Source: Psychroflexus torquis ATCC 700755 (lineage in GTDB: Bacteria; Bacteroidota; Bacteroidia; Flavobacteriales; Flavobacteriaceae). Taken from it: DNA of 64,000 nt. The translations under genes and the position numbers were made by a program. The stretch spans positions 3,906,001 through 3,970,000 of the forward strand of contig NC_018721.1 of assembly GCF_000153485.2 (NCBI RefSeq), read 5' to 3'. Below the pieces are notes generated by a model. It worked only from the letters and a program-made list of their open reading frames with translations. It ran no database searches and was not told where the DNA came from. This document shows positions 8,920-18,895 of the stretch, in pieces (positions within the stretch are counted from its first letter, which is position 1; each line of letters begins with the position of its first letter).

Positions 8920-9555
8920 CTATCCAATGTTTAATAATTTAATAGAATTCCTGTTAAGTTTGATTTTGTTGATCTTTTCTAGTTGTTTTAAAAGTCTTGA
9001 AATAACAACACGACTTGTATGTAGGTCGTAGGCAATATCTTGGTGGGTTATTTTAATCTCTGAATCAACATAGTATTTGGATTTGTTTCTAAGATAGTCT
9101 AACAAACGCTCATCCATTCTTTTAAAGGCTATATTATCTATGGTTTCAAGAACCTCCATTAAACGTTCATGGTAGCTATTAAAAATAAAGTTTCTCCAAG
9201 ATTTGTATTTTCCCAACCATTCTTCCATCTTTTCAATAGGAATCATCAATAAATCCGAATCGGTTTCTGCTACAGCTTTTATTTCACTAATGGCAGAACC
9301 AGTACAGCAAGAGAGAGTCATAGCACAGGTTTCTCCTTTTTCTAAAAAATATAGCATAAGTTCAAAACCATCTTTGTCTTCACGCATCACTTTTATAACA
9401 CCGTCTAGTAATAATGGCATAGCCTTCATGTACTGTCCAGGGCGAATCAATTCTCCTCCAGCTTCGATAGATTTTATAATTCCAACCTCATTGATTTCTT
9501 GAATCAACTTCTCCTCAAATATATGTCCGTAGTTCCTTTTTACTTGATCTGTCAT
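8920..9555 (-). CDS. Crp/Fnr-family transcriptional regulator with a Cys triad
   Basis: A 211-residue regulator: N-terminal cyclic-nucleotide-binding beta-roll (RPGQYMKAMPLLLDGVIKV), a dimer helix, and a C-terminal winged helix with the recognition helix in HQDIAYDLHTSRVVISRLLKQLE. The beta-roll lacks the Arg-Ser pair that binds cAMP and instead has C77 and C83-C84 in TCAMTLSCCTG. It is upstream of the HMA and persulfide dioxygenase genes on the same strand. Inference: a thiol-sensing activator of this cluster, responding to sulfide, persulfide or oxidant. Confidence 0.82.
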   Translation of the reverse strand: MTDQVKRNYGHIFEEKLIQEINEVGIIKSIEAGGELIRPGQYMKAMPLLLDGVIKVMREDKDGFELMLYFLEKGETCAMTLSCCTGSAISEIKAVAETDSDLLMIPIEKMEEWLGKYKSWRNFIFNSYHERLMEVLETIDNIAFKRMDERLLDYLRNKSKYYVDSEIKITHQDIAYDLHTSRVVISRLLKQLEKINKIKLNRNSIKLLNIG

Positions 9556-9574
9556 ACTTCTTAATGTATTTTTG
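9544..9574 (+). promoter_or_regulatory. Bacteroidota-type promoter of the pseudouridine synthase gene
   Basis: TTG at 9544-9546, 20 nt, then TATTTTTG at 9567-9574, matching the TTG-N19-TAnnTTTG consensus. It overlaps the 5' end of the divergent Crp/Fnr gene, 30 bp before the ATG at 9604. Confidence 0.5.
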
Positions 9575-9603
9575 CTAAAATATAATTATTGAAACTTTTA
9601 TTA

Positions 9604-10167
9604 ATGGCTTATTATAAAATTTTTAAACCATACGGCATGTTAAGTCAATTTGTTTATAACCAAAAGCGACGCAAAAATAAGAGATTATTAGGTGAGCTTA
9701 GCGATTTTCCTGAAGGAATAATGTCGGTGGGTCGATTGGATCAAGACTCTGAAGGTTTATTGTTTTTGACAACAGATGGTAAATTTAGCCATCATATTAC
9801 TTCCTCTGGAATGGAAAAGGAATATTGGGTGCAGGTGGATGGTATAGCAAAAAAAGAGCATGTTGAAAAATTGTCTAAAGGCTTAAAGATTAGTATCTAT
9901 GGTAAACCTTACCAGACATTGGCTTGTCAAGTTAAACTGATGGAACCACCTCAAGATTTACCAAAACGCGCTAAAGATATTCGAAATGAAAACGATCATG
10001 GAGTAACCTCTTGGTTGTCTATCACGCTTACTGAAGGTAAATTTAGACAAGTAAGAAAAATGACTGCCAAAATTGGTCTTCCAACTCTTAGACTAGTTCG
10101 CTATCGAATAGGAGAGCAAACCATTGAACAAATGCAAGCAGAAGAAGTGATCGAAATGCACCCATAA
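9604..10167 (+). CDS. rRNA large-subunit pseudouridine synthase (RluE/RsuA family)
   Basis: A 187-residue enzyme of the RsuA/RluB/E/F family that isomerises a uridine in rRNA. The catalytic motif is GRLDQDSEGLLFLTTDG, with the Asp after RL as nucleophile. The later motif EGKFRQVRKMTAKIGLPTLRLVR is also typical. There is no N-terminal S4 domain, as in RluE. Translation from the ATG at 9604 (MAYYKIFKPYG) fits the family better than an upstream TTG at 9589. It converges on the DUF1853 gene with a 1-bp gap. Confidence 0.85.
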   Translation: MAYYKIFKPYGMLSQFVYNQKRRKNKRLLGELSDFPEGIMSVGRLDQDSEGLLFLTTDGKFSHHITSSGMEKEYWVQVDGIAKKEHVEKLSKGLKISIYGKPYQTLACQVKLMEPPQDLPKRAKDIRNENDHGVTSWLSITLTEGKFRQVRKMTAKIGLPTLRLVRYRIGEQTIEQMQAEEVIEMHP

Positions 10168-10168
10168 T

Positions 10169-11014
10169 TTACCACCAGACCACAAAACATTTAAACGTGT
10201 TTTCCTTTTCGTCTTTTCTAAGCAGCATGGGAGATTGGTTTTGCTCCACCAAGTAATGAAGCTGTATTAAAATTTTGGAATAAGAGCGCCAAAGGGTATG
10301 CTGACTTTCATCTGTAAACCAATTGATTTTTTTGGGTATATAAAATTTATGATCTTTCCAGGGCTTGTCTAAAAATTCATCCAAGGTATAATAATAGCCA
10401 GAAATGCAACTGAGATTCGTCTTATGGAACCTTACATGACTATTTTCGGGTAGAAACAATATGGCTTTAAAGCAAAGTTTTTGCTGAATTTTCCATGGGT
10501 CTAATTCAAGCTTATGCAAAGTGGCTTCAGCATCTGGATGGTATAATAATGGAAATTGTTTAGTTTTTAATTTCTCTGCCTTATCGATAAATCGGTCGCG
10601 TCTATTAGGACCTATCCAGCAAAAATCTGGATCTTCGTGAAGGCCATCATCAAATAAATAAATCTTATTCACTAATTCTATATGGACAACTTTACCAGTG
10701 TCATTATCAAAACAGATAAAATCGAACTCGCCAAGAGTTGTTTTGTCTTTTATGATTTGAAGACTATAAGCGATCTCTCTATAGCGTCTGGACTGTTTCA
10801 GATATAATTGAAAAAATACTTCAGCGCGCTTTCCTAAAAAGCTGAAGGCTCTAGCCTTTTCAAAAGGAAAATTTCCTAAGGGTGTAGCCTTTGGATTTAG
10901 AATGGGTTGCATTGCAAGGATCTTTGTCTCTGGAAGTTGATTTACCATCAATCCAGTTTTCAAAAATCCTTGGTATTGCTTTAGAATTTGTGAATCCGAA
11001 TCTTTACTATCCAA
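10169..11014 (-). CDS. DUF1853 family protein
   Basis: A 281-residue protein recognised as DUF1853 by features such as [17 protein letters not shown], then [28 protein letters not shown]. The E-x-D ... H-x-E-x-x-x-K arrangement resembles a PD-(D/E)xK nuclease core, so a nuclease-like fold is likely, though activity has not been established for the family as far as I know. Its start overlaps the end of deoD by 8 bp, making it the last gene of the deoC-deoD operon. Confidence 0.75.
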   Translation of the reverse strand: MDSKDSDSQILKQYQGFLKTGLMVNQLPETKILAMQPILNPKATPLGNFPFEKARAFSFLGKRAEVFFQLYLKQSRRYREIAYSLQIIKDKTTLGEFDFICFDNDTGKVVHIELVNKIYLFDDGLHEDPDFCWIGPNRRDRFIDKAEKLKTKQFPLLYHPDAEATLHKLELDPWKIQQKLCFKAILFLPENSHVRFHKTNLSCISGYYYTLDEFLDKPWKDHKFYIPKKINWFTDESQHTLWRSYSKILIQLHYLVEQNQSPMLLRKDEKENTFKCFVVWW

Positions 11015-11705
11015 GCTCTAGGGCTATTTTTATCATGTTATTAAATGTTGATTCTCGTTCTTGTGCTGTACTTTGTTCTCCAGTAATCAAAGAATCAGAG
11101 ATGGTTAAAATAGCTAATGCATCGACGTTGTGTTTGGCGGCGATAGAATATAAGCCAGCGGCTTCCATCTCCACACAAAGTACGTTGTAGGCAGCCCATT
11201 TTTCATAATCCAAAGGATCGTCCGTATAGAAAAAGTCTGATGACAAAACATTTCCTGCTTTAAATGAGATTTTTTGATCTCTAGCAGTCTTTATCGCTTT
11301 ATCAAATAAATTAAAACTTGCGGTTGGAGCAAAATCTCCACCATTAAACCGATTTCTATTTAAAGAAGACGAACTAGACGCCGCCATAGCAATAATAACA
11401 TCTCCCATTTTCACGTCCTGTTTTATGGCTCCAGCACTTCCTACACGTATGAGGTTTTTTACTCCAAATTCCGAAATTAATTCATGGGCATAAATACTTA
11501 TAGACGGAATACCCATACCAGTTCCTTGTACTGAAATTTTACGACCCTTATAAGTACCAGTATACCCAAGCATCCCCCTAACTTCGTTATAACAACTGAT
11601 ATTTTCTAGATAAGTTTCTGCAATCCATTTTGCCCTTAAAGGGTCACCAGGTAGGAGTATCGTTTCTGCGATCTCTCCTTTTTTGGCATTAATATGTACA
11701 CTCAT
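11007..11705 (-). CDS. deoD: Purine-nucleoside phosphorylase, DeoD type
   Basis: A 232-residue enzyme of the hexameric PNP class, cleaving purine (deoxy)ribonucleosides with phosphate. Visible family motifs are the N-terminal [18 protein letters not shown] (phosphate-site Arg), [24 protein letters not shown], the nucleoside-site [12 protein letters not shown], and [12 protein letters not shown]. Length matches the family (about 235). It is 11 bp after deoC on the same strand, consistent with a deoxynucleoside salvage operon. Confidence 0.93.
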   Translation of the reverse strand: MSVHINAKKGEIAETILLPGDPLRAKWIAETYLENISCYNEVRGMLGYTGTYKGRKISVQGTGMGIPSISIYAHELISEFGVKNLIRVGSAGAIKQDVKMGDVIIAMAASSSSSLNRNRFNGGDFAPTASFNLFDKAIKTARDQKISFKAGNVLSSDFFYTDDPLDYEKWAAYNVLCVEMEAAGLYSIAAKHNVDALAILTISDSLITGEQSTAQERESTFNNMIKIALELG

Positions 11706-11716
11706 TTTTTTGATTT

Positions 11717-12376
11717 TTAGTAATTAGTGGATGAAGACGTTCCTTCTACTATAGCAATTCCTGAAGAAGCTCCAATTCGTGTTACACCTATATTTATGTA
11801 GTGTTGAGCGGTTTTAGAATCCCTAATGCCTCCAGACGCTTTAATCTGAACTCGACTTGAGATGTTTTCCTTCATGATTTGGACAGCCTTTAGCGTAGCC
11901 CCATGACTGCCAAATCCAGTAGAAGTCTTCACAAAGTCAGCGCCTGCTTGTTCAGCTATCAGGCAAGCTTCAGCAATTTCTTCATCTGTAAGATTGCAGA
12001 TCTCTAAGATCACTTTTAAGATATGAGTTCCTATACAATTTTTGACAGCTTGTATATCGTTTTCAACATATTGAAATTCTTTACTCTTCAACTGCCCTTG
12101 ATGGAGAACCATATCAATTTCTGAGGCACCATCCTTAATGGCTTGTTTGGCTTCTTCAACTTTAGATTTTGTAGAGGTCGCTCCTAGGGGGAATCCTACA
12201 ACGGTGCACACTTTAACGTCGGACTTTTCTAAGATCTTTGCGGCGGCACTCACATAACTTGAGTTGATGCAGACCGTTGCAAACTTATAAGCAATGGCTT
12301 CTTCACATAACTTATGAATTTGTGCTAAAGTGGCTTCAGCATGCAATAAGGTATGGTCTATATAGGTGTTTATCAT
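11717..12376 (-). CDS. deoC: Deoxyribose-phosphate aldolase
   Basis: Splits 2-deoxyribose-5-phosphate to acetaldehyde and glyceraldehyde-3-phosphate. The 219-residue TIM barrel shows [11 protein letters not shown] at the start, [19 protein letters not shown], the Schiff-base Lys in [10 protein letters not shown] and the proton-relay Lys in QIKASGGIR. Length is typical. It is the first gene of the deoC-deoD-DUF1853 operon and diverges from rpsF across 138 bp. Confidence 0.93.
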   Translation of the reverse strand: MINTYIDHTLLHAEATLAQIHKLCEEAIAYKFATVCINSSYVSAAAKILEKSDVKVCTVVGFPLGATSTKSKVEEAKQAIKDGASEIDMVLHQGQLKSKEFQYVENDIQAVKNCIGTHILKVILEICNLTDEEIAEACLIAEQAGADFVKTSTGFGSHGATLKAVQIMKENISSRVQIKASGGIRDSKTAQHYINIGVTRIGASSGIAIVEGTSSSTNY

Positions 12377-12458
12377 AAATGAAAAATTTGAGTAAAGGTA
12401 AGAGAATGAATTTATTTTAATAAACAGAAGTGCCTGATAATATAACTTTAAACCAAGT

Positions 12459-12488
12459 TTGCAGTATTCAAAATATAGTGTACTTTTG
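12459..12488 (+). promoter_or_regulatory. Bacteroidota-type promoter of the rpsF operon
   Basis: TTG at 12459-12461, exactly 19 nt, then TACTTTTG at 12481-12488, 26 bp before the rpsF start. This is a full match to the TTG-N19-TAnnTTTG consensus. Confidence 0.75.
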
Positions 12489-12514
12489 CACCCATTAAAT
12501 TAAAATGTAAAATT

Positions 12515-12853
12515 ATGAATCATTATGAAACTGTTTTCATCTTGAATCCCGTTTTATCTGAAGACCAGATAAAGGAAACAGTGAAGAAATACGAAGATTT
12601 TCTTGTTTCTGAAGGTGCCAAGATGGTGAACAAAGAAGATTGGGGGCTAAAAAAATTAGCGTACCCAATTCAACACAAAAAGAGTGGATTTTACCACATG
12701 TTTGAGTACGAGGTAGTAGGACCTACTATCGAGCCTTTAGAAGTCATGTTTAGACGAGACGAGCGTATGATGCGTTATCTAACTGTTAAGCTAGATAAAC
12801 ATGCTATCGATTGGGCTAAAGAACGAGTTAAACGAATTAAAACCGGCGCGTAA
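12515..12853 (+). CDS. rpsF: 30S ribosomal protein S6
   Basis: A 112-residue protein beginning [18 protein letters not shown] with the S6 signature and conserved [19 protein letters not shown]. It binds the central domain of 16S rRNA with S18. It is the first gene of the rpsF-rpsR-rplI operon; rpsR follows 2 bp after its stop. Confidence 0.97.
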   Translation: MNHYETVFILNPVLSEDQIKETVKKYEDFLVSEGAKMVNKEDWGLKKLAYPIQHKKSGFYHMFEYEVVGPTIEPLEVMFRRDERMMRYLTVKLDKHAIDWAKERVKRIKTGA

Positions 12854-12855
12854 TT

Positions 12856-13152
12856 ATGGCAACAATTGAAGAACAATCAAAAGGAAAAAACGATGGTGAG
12901 ATTAGGTATCTTACCCCGTTAGATATTGAAACAAAAAGTAAAACGCGTTTTTGTCGTTTTAAAAGAGCAGGTATTAAGTATGTAGATTACAAAAATGCCG
13001 ACTTCTTGATGGAATTTGTAAACGAACAGGGTAAAATTTTACCAAGACGTTTAACAGGTACATCTTTAAAATACCAAAGAAAGGTTTCTCAAGCTATCAA
13101 ACGTTCGCGTCATTTAGCTTTGATGCCATATGTAGGTGATTTATTAAAATAA
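12856..13152 (+). CDS. rpsR: 30S ribosomal protein S18
   Basis: A 98-residue S18 with an N-terminal extension of about 20 residues, as in other Bacteroidota. The core is clear: [50 protein letters not shown]. Binds S6 and 16S rRNA in the platform. Middle gene of the operon. Confidence 0.97.
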   Translation: MATIEEQSKGKNDGEIRYLTPLDIETKSKTRFCRFKRAGIKYVDYKNADFLMEFVNEQGKILPRRLTGTSLKYQRKVSQAIKRSRHLALMPYVGDLLK

Positions 13153-13164
13153 AAAGGCAGAAAA

Positions 13165-13614
13165 ATGGAAATTATACTAAAAAAAGACGTTGACAATGTT
13201 GGTTTTACCGACGATCTTGTATCTGTGAAAAACGGATACGGACGTAACTTTTTAATTCCTCAAGGTGTTGCTGTATTAGCGACTCCTTCTGCGAAAAAAG
13301 TGTTGGCAGAAAATATAAAGCAGCGCGCTTATAAAGAGAAAAAAGTTATTGATGAGGCTAAAACTCGTGCTAACAAAGCAAAAGAGCTTGACCTTAAAAT
13401 CACTTCAAAAACTGGAGCTGGAGATAAACTGTTTGGTAGTATTACTACTTCAGACCTTAAAGATTACCTAGCGAAACACGAAGTAGATATCGATAAGAAA
13501 TTCATTACTATTCTTGGTGGAAACATTAAGCGTTTAGGTCAATATGACGCTAAACTAAGATTCCACAGAGATGTTATATTAGATTTTTCATTCGAAGTAA
13601 TCACTGAAAGCTAA
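13165..13614 (+). CDS. rplI: 50S ribosomal protein L9
   Basis: A 149-residue L9 with the N-terminal rRNA-binding domain (MEIILKKDVDNVGFTDDLVSVKNGYGRNFLIP), a long connecting helix and a C-terminal domain containing KLFGSITTSDL. Last gene of the operon, followed by a strong terminator. Confidence 0.97.
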   Translation: MEIILKKDVDNVGFTDDLVSVKNGYGRNFLIPQGVAVLATPSAKKVLAENIKQRAYKEKKVIDEAKTRANKAKELDLKITSKTGAGDKLFGSITTSDLKDYLAKHEVDIDKKFITILGGNIKRLGQYDAKLRFHRDVILDFSFEVITES

Positions 13615-13634
13615 TGTTTTTAAAAAGATTCTAA

Positions 13635-13671
13635 TAAAAAAAGCTGACTCCCAAACGAGTCAGCTTTTTTT
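13635..13671 (+). terminator. Rho-independent terminator of the rpsF operon
   Basis: Arms AAAAAAGCTGACTC and GAGTCAGCTTTTTT enclose a 6-nt loop and run into T residues, 20 bp after the rplI stop. Confidence 0.9.
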
Positions 13672-13705
13672 ATTTCCATAACTTAAATTTCAAACACAAT
13701 TTACA

Positions 13706-16700
13706 ATGAAGAAAAATTACTTTTTAATTATTTTATTTTTAATCGGTTTTGCAAGTACTGCTCAAGTGACGACCTCTACCATGTCAGGTTTAGTAAAAGA
13801 CGATACTGGCCTTACGCTTCCCGGAGCAAACATCGTTGCTACTCATGTTCCCACAGGATCTGTATACGGAGCAATGACCAATCTCGATGGAAGATTTAGA
13901 ATCAATAACATGAGAATAGGTGGGCCTTATACAGTGGCTATTTCTTATGTTGGTTTTGAAACTAGGATCTTAGAAAATATCAACCTTGATCTTGGCGAAA
14001 CTTTCAATATTGAAGCGACCTTACTTATTTCTTCTAATGCCTTAGATGAAGTCACCATTACCGTATCTGAAAATCCTACGTTCTCAAGTCAAAGAACTGG
14101 AGCTGCAACTCAAGTCACTAGTAGAGATTTAAAAGGCCTGCCTACCATTTCCAGATCAGCTCAAGATTTCACAAGGCTAGAGCCTACAGCAAGTGGAAAC
14201 TCTTTTGGAGGTAGAAATGATCAATTCAACAATTTCACGTTAGATGGAGCTGTTTTCAATAATCCTTTCGGATTGGATTCACCAACTCCTGGTGGTCAAA
14301 CAGGCGCTCAGCCTGTCTCCTTAGATGCTATTGAGCAAATAAAGGTAACCACAGCACCTTATGATGTTACACTTTCTGGTTTTACAGGAGCTTCTGTGAA
14401 CGCAGTGACAAAGAGTGGTGATAATACCTTTAAAGGAACGGTATATTCTTTTTTTAGAAATGAAAATTTAACCGGTGGTAAAATTGAAGGTCAGGACGTT
14501 CCCAAGGCAGATCTAGAGCAACTACAATATGGTGTGAGTATTGGAGGGCCAATTGTTGAAAATAAATTATTTTTCTTTGCCAATTTTGAAAAAGATGATC
14601 GTACTGATCTTGGATCTCCATTTTCTCCAAATAGAGGTACAGGAGCTATTAATGAGTCTAGAGTTTTAGCTTCAGATATGATTGCGGTTTCTCAAGCTTT
14701 GTCAGATTTAGGCTACGATACAGGACGTTTTGAGAACTTTAATTTCAATTCAGAATCTACCAAGGGAATTATTAAATTGGATTGGAATATCAATCAAAAT
14801 CACAAAGCTGCTTTTATCTATAATTTCTTAAAAGCATCAAAAGATACTCCAGCCAATAGAACAGCTTTAGGCTTTAGAGGTCCTAGTCCTTCGGTTATTC
14901 AATTTGAGAATTCAGCCTATGAAATCAATAATAACCTCGATTCTTTTCAATTTGAATTGAATTCAACGTTTGGGAATGTTTCTAATAAATTTCAAGCCGG
15001 TTATACTTATTTTGATGACTTTAGAAGTCCATTTTCCACTCCAGCACCTCCTATTACCATACAAGATGGGAACGGATCCAACTACATCATTGCTGGACAC
15101 GAACCTTTTTCTATCAATAATGAATTGCAACAAAAGGTTTTTCAAGTGACCAATAATGTCAATATTTTTGTGGGGGACCACTCCATAACTATTGGTGGAT
15201 CTTTCGAAAGATTTGAATTTGATAACTCCTTTAATTTAGGGGGCTATGATAATTTCGGTAATCCTAATGGATATTATGGAACATTTCTAGGAGGAGAATA
15301 TCCTTCGGTCAATGCATTTCTAACAGATGCGAGTGCAGGAGCTCAAAGTGCAATTGCTCAAAATCTAGCTTTTGCTCAATCCACTTTCGATTCTAGAAAT
15401 GCCAATGGAGTTGGAAACGACGGAGGTTGGAGACTCTCTGAAACCAATGTAGGTCAGCTGTCTTTTTATGCTCAAGATGAATGGAGTATGACCGACAATT
15501 TCAAGCTCACTTTTGGTTTGCGTTTAGACAAACCCTTATATTTTGACACCGATGAGAAGATTCAAGAATATATAGATATCGATAATGGCGCTTCAGTGGA
15601 TCCAACAACGGTCTATTTTGATCCTGAAACCAATGCAGAAACGACTTTAAATTCAACTCAATTACCTACAGATCAATTCTTAATATCTCCTAGAATGGGT
15701 TTCAACTGGGATGTTAGAAATGATAAAACCCTTCAAATCCGTGGTGGAACAGGAGTGTTCACTGGTAGATTACCTTTTGTTTGGATCGGTAATCAAGTAA
15801 GTGGAGCCGATCAGGGATTTTTCCAAATCGTAGATCCAGATTTTAAATTTCCACAAGTTTGGAGAACTAATATTGGATTAGATTATAAATTTGAAAATGG
15901 ACTTATTGCAAGTACAGATATTTCTTATACGGAAGACATCAATGCTGCACATGTTCAAAACTGGGGACTCAAAGAGCCAACAGGAACTTTGGAAGGCGTA
16001 GACAGCAGAGCTATCTATAGAGCAGCAGATAAGGGCGAAAATGATGCGTATGTCTTTACAAATTCCAATAAAGGACGCATTTTTAATGCAGTAGGAACTT
16101 TGAAAAAGTATTTTGATAATGGTCTCTATGTTAGCACATCTTATAGCTATTTGAATGCTAAAGATGTAAACTCTATAGAAGCTGAAATTACAGGAGATGC
16201 TTTTACCTTTAACCCAACAGTAGGAAATGCTAATAATGATGCGTTAGGCTTTTCTAAATATGGAGATACGCATAGGTTTATAGCTGTTATTTCCAAAAAT
16301 TGGCAATACGGGAAGAGTAATCAATGGGAAACAACAGTATCTAGTTTTATAGAGTATGCTCAAGGTGGACGTTATAATTTTACCTACGGAGGAGATATTA
16401 ATAATGATGGGTCAGATAGAAATGATTTGCTTTATATCCCTACGGTTCAGGAGTTAGATCAAATGACTTTTTCTGGTCTTGGACAAGCTGAGGCTTTTAA
16501 TACTCTTATTGAAAATAACGATTATATGAGTGATAATAGAGGAAGTTATTTTGGACGTTATGGTGCTAAAGCCCCATGGAGAAGTACAGTGGATATTAAA
16601 ATACTTCAAGATTATAATTTTAAAGTTAACGATACAAAATTCAACACAATCCAGATAAGTCTTGACATTTTGAACTTTGGAAATTTATTGAATTCAGATT

Positions 16701-16870
16701 GGGGTGTCGTTCAAGAACCATTTAATCAACAGCCTATAGGGGTGGTTGTGGATCCTGCGACCAATGAACCTGTATATACTTACAATGAGAATAGAGTAGA
16801 TACCTTTGCCGTTAACACAAGTTTACTCTCTAGATGGAGAATGCAAGTTGGGTTGCGTTACATTTTTTAA
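13706..16870 (+). CDS. Oar-like TonB-dependent outer-membrane receptor
   Basis: A 1054-residue protein: signal peptide (YFLIILFLIGFASTAQV), a carboxypeptidase-regulatory-like domain at about 25-110 (MSGLVKDDTGLTLPGANIVA ... GRFRINNMRIGGPYTV), then a plug and a large beta-barrel ending LSRWRMQVGLRYIF with the terminal Phe. The plug includes GFTGASVNAVTKSGDNTFKG, common to the Oar branch of TonB receptors. The substrate is unknown; no SusD partner lies beside it, so it is not a classical Sus pair. Flanked on both sides by terminators, so it is probably monocistronic. Confidence 0.9.
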   Translation: MKKNYFLIILFLIGFASTAQVTTSTMSGLVKDDTGLTLPGANIVATHVPTGSVYGAMTNLDGRFRINNMRIGGPYTVAISYVGFETRILENINLDLGETFNIEATLLISSNALDEVTITVSENPTFSSQRTGAATQVTSRDLKGLPTISRSAQDFTRLEPTASGNSFGGRNDQFNNFTLDGAVFNNPFGLDSPTPGGQTGAQPVSLDAIEQIKVTTAPYDVTLSGFTGASVNAVTKSGDNTFKGTVYSFFRNENLTGGKIEGQDVPKADLEQLQYGVSIGGPIVENKLFFFANFEKDDRTDLGSPFSPNRGTGAINESRVLASDMIAVSQALSDLGYDTGRFENFNFNSESTKGIIKLDWNINQNHKAAFIYNFLKASKDTPANRTALGFRGPSPSVIQFENSAYEINNNLDSFQFELNSTFGNVSNKFQAGYTYFDDFRSPFSTPAPPITIQDGNGSNYIIAGHEPFSINNELQQKVFQVTNNVNIFVGDHSITIGGSFERFEFDNSFNLGGYDNFGNPNGYYGTFLGGEYPSVNAFLTDASAGAQSAIAQNLAFAQSTFDSRNANGVGNDGGWRLSETNVGQLSFYAQDEWSMTDNFKLTFGLRLDKPLYFDTDEKIQEYIDIDNGASVDPTTVYFDPETNAETTLNSTQLPTDQFLISPRMGFNWDVRNDKTLQIRGGTGVFTGRLPFVWIGNQVSGADQGFFQIVDPDFKFPQVWRTNIGLDYKFENGLIASTDISYTEDINAAHVQNWGLKEPTGTLEGVDSRAIYRAADKGENDAYVFTNSNKGRIFNAVGTLKKYFDNGLYVSTSYSYLNAKDVNSIEAEITGDAFTFNPTVGNANNDALGFSKYGDTHRFIAVISKNWQYGKSNQWETTVSSFIEYAQGGRYNFTYGGDINNDGSDRNDLLYIPTVQELDQMTFSGLGQAEAFNTLIENNDYMSDNRGSYFGRYGAKAPWRSTVDIKILQDYNFKVNDTKFNTIQISLDILNFGNLLNSDWGVVQEPFNQQPIGVVVDPATNEPVYTYNENRVDTFAVNTSLLSRWRMQVGLRYIF

Positions 16871-16891
16871 AATAAAACAATGAACAAAAGG

Positions 16892-16925
16892 AAGATCGGT
16901 AGACCAACTACCGATCTTTTTTTAT
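16892..16925 (+). terminator. Rho-independent terminator of the Oar-like receptor
   Basis: AAGATCGGTAG and CTACCGATCTT pair perfectly around a 5-nt loop and lead into a T-run. A TATTTTTG promoter-like element at 16923-16930 follows at once, so the next gene may start anew here. Confidence 0.9.
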
Positions 16926-16935
16926 TTTTGCAATT

Positions 16936-17409
16936 ATGAAATACGAAAGACTTACACAGGAACAGCTTAAGGAAATGAACAAAGAATTTATTAATTTCTT
17001 GGCAAGCCAATCTATCACCAATGAAGAATGGGAGGATATCAAAACCAACAAACCGCAGGTGGCAGAAGATGAATTGGATGTATTTAGCGATTTGGTTTGG
17101 GAAGGGGTGTTGAACAACGTTAACTACCTAGAACATTTCTCTCCACAGCAGTTGTTTCTTTTTGAATTTACAGATCAGCATATAGATCTTATAGGCATTA
17201 AAATTCAAAACGAAACTGTCGATATCAATACTAAACAAGGTTTCCAATGGCTTAGGGATAACTTATTGAATGAGGATGTACATATCTACACGTCTAGAAA
17301 AGCTTTAAGTGAGGACAGAAATAAGGATATTTTTGCACTGATTAAACAAGGAGCACACATTACCAAAGGCAAACTTTATCACTATTTTAGTGGTATGGTT
17401 GAAAAGTAA
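16936..17409 (+). CDS. DUF6495-like flavobacterial protein
   Basis: A 157-residue soluble, acidic protein with no signal or catalytic motif that I recognise. It begins MKYERLTQEQLKEMNKEFIN and includes LASQSITNEEWEDIK, and I recall this family (DUF6495) as a conserved neighbour upstream of hisS in Flavobacteriaceae. Here hisS starts 37 bp after it on the same strand. Function unknown; the family name is from memory and should be treated as probable. Confidence 0.65.
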   Translation: MKYERLTQEQLKEMNKEFINFLASQSITNEEWEDIKTNKPQVAEDELDVFSDLVWEGVLNNVNYLEHFSPQQLFLFEFTDQHIDLIGIKIQNETVDINTKQGFQWLRDNLLNEDVHIYTSRKALSEDRNKDIFALIKQGAHITKGKLYHYFSGMVEK

Positions 17410-17446
17410 CTATATTTTAGCTTTTTTATAATTTTTAGAACAACAC

Positions 17447-18823
17447 ATGGCAAGCAAGGCTTCAATACCAAAAGGGACTCGTGATTTTTCTCCACTTGAA
17501 GTGAGCAGAAGACACTATATTATCTCTGCAATTGAAAAGCATTTTAAAACCTTTGGCTTTCAACCTATAGAAACTCCAACATTCGAGAATTCTGAAACCT
17601 TGATGGGAAAATATGGTGATGAAGGAGATCGTCTTATTTTTAAGATATTGAATTCTGGGGACTTTTTAAGAAAATTAAATTCAGATGTTTATAGTTCTCA
17701 AGATAGCCTGAAACTATCGACTCAAATCTCAGAAAAGGCCCTTAAGTACGACCTTACTGTTCCCTTTGCACGGTATGTGGTACAACACCAAAACGAAATC
17801 GACTTTCCGTTTAAACGCTATCAAATTCAATCTGTATTTAGAGCAGATCGACCTCAGAAAGGAAGATTTAGAGAGTTTTTACAATGCGATGCCGATGTAA
17901 TTGGGAGTGATAGTCTATGGCAAGAAGTGGAATTTATTCAGCTTTATGATGCTGTATTTTCAAGTTTAGGCTTAGAAGGGGTGACTATTAAAATGAATAA
18001 CAGAAAAATCCTTTCAGGACTAGCAGAAGTCATTGAAGAAAGTGACAAATTGGTAGATTTTACGGTAGCTCTTGACAAGTTGGATAAAATAGGGGAGGAG
18101 GGCGTGAAAAAGGAAATGCTTGACAAAGGAATTTCTGAAAACGCTCTTAAAAACATTCAGCCTATTTTTAGCCTTGAAGGTGATTTTTCAACAAGGATTA
18201 AGCTTTTAAAATCTTTACTTTCTAATTCTGAAGTAGGGCAAAAGGGAATTCAAGAACTTGAATTTATAGAAAAGGCCCTTCAGTCCCTGCCTCTCAAGAT
18301 GGCTAAATTGGACTTGGATGTGACTTTAGCTCGCGGACTCAATTACTACACGGGAGCTATTTTTGAAATTTCTGCCCCAGAAAAGGTCAAAATGGGATCG
18401 ATAGGTGGCGGTGGAAGATACGACGATCTCACCGGTATTTTTGGGCTGAAGAATAAGATGAGTGGAGTAGGAGTTTCATTTGGACTAGATAGGATTTATC
18501 TAGTCTTGGAGGAGTTGGATTTATTTCCAAAGGCTATAGAGGAATCAACAAAAGTCTTGTTTATAAACTTTGGTGAAGAAGAAGCTTTGTATGCTTTAAA
18601 GGCGGTTAACGCTCTAAGAACTTCTTCTGTAGCGGCTGAATTATATCCCGATGCTGCTAAAATGAAAAAACAAATGACTTATGCTGATAAACGAAATATT
18701 CCTTATGTGGTTTTAGCGGGAAGTACTGAAATGGAATCTGAAGTTTATAATTTTAAAGACATGAACTCTGGAGAACAAGAATCATTTAATCTAGAAGAAT
18801 TAATAAATAAACTATCAAATTAG
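17447..18823 (+). CDS. hisS: Histidyl-tRNA synthetase
   Basis: Charges tRNA-His. The 458-residue class II enzyme shows motif 1 around IPKGTRDFSPLEVSRR, KYDLTVPFARYV, motif 2 in QSVFRADRPQKGRFREFLQ, the histidine-specific LARGLNYYTGAIFE and GGGGRYDDL, motif 3 GVGVSFGLDRIYL, and a C-terminal anticodon-binding domain. Length is slightly above the bacterial norm (about 420-430), with an insert near LNSGDFLRKLNSD. Confidence 0.95.
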   Translation: MASKASIPKGTRDFSPLEVSRRHYIISAIEKHFKTFGFQPIETPTFENSETLMGKYGDEGDRLIFKILNSGDFLRKLNSDVYSSQDSLKLSTQISEKALKYDLTVPFARYVVQHQNEIDFPFKRYQIQSVFRADRPQKGRFREFLQCDADVIGSDSLWQEVEFIQLYDAVFSSLGLEGVTIKMNNRKILSGLAEVIEESDKLVDFTVALDKLDKIGEEGVKKEMLDKGISENALKNIQPIFSLEGDFSTRIKLLKSLLSNSEVGQKGIQELEFIEKALQSLPLKMAKLDLDVTLARGLNYYTGAIFEISAPEKVKMGSIGGGGRYDDLTGIFGLKNKMSGVGVSFGLDRIYLVLEELDLFPKAIEESTKVLFINFGEEEALYALKAVNALRTSSVAAELYPDAAKMKKQMTYADKRNIPYVVLAGSTEMESEVYNFKDMNSGEQESFNLEELINKLSN

Positions 18824-18895
18824 TAATGATCTTAACTTTTAACGCTTCATTAGATAATTTAAATGTGAATTTATATCTATATTTAATGAAAAATT

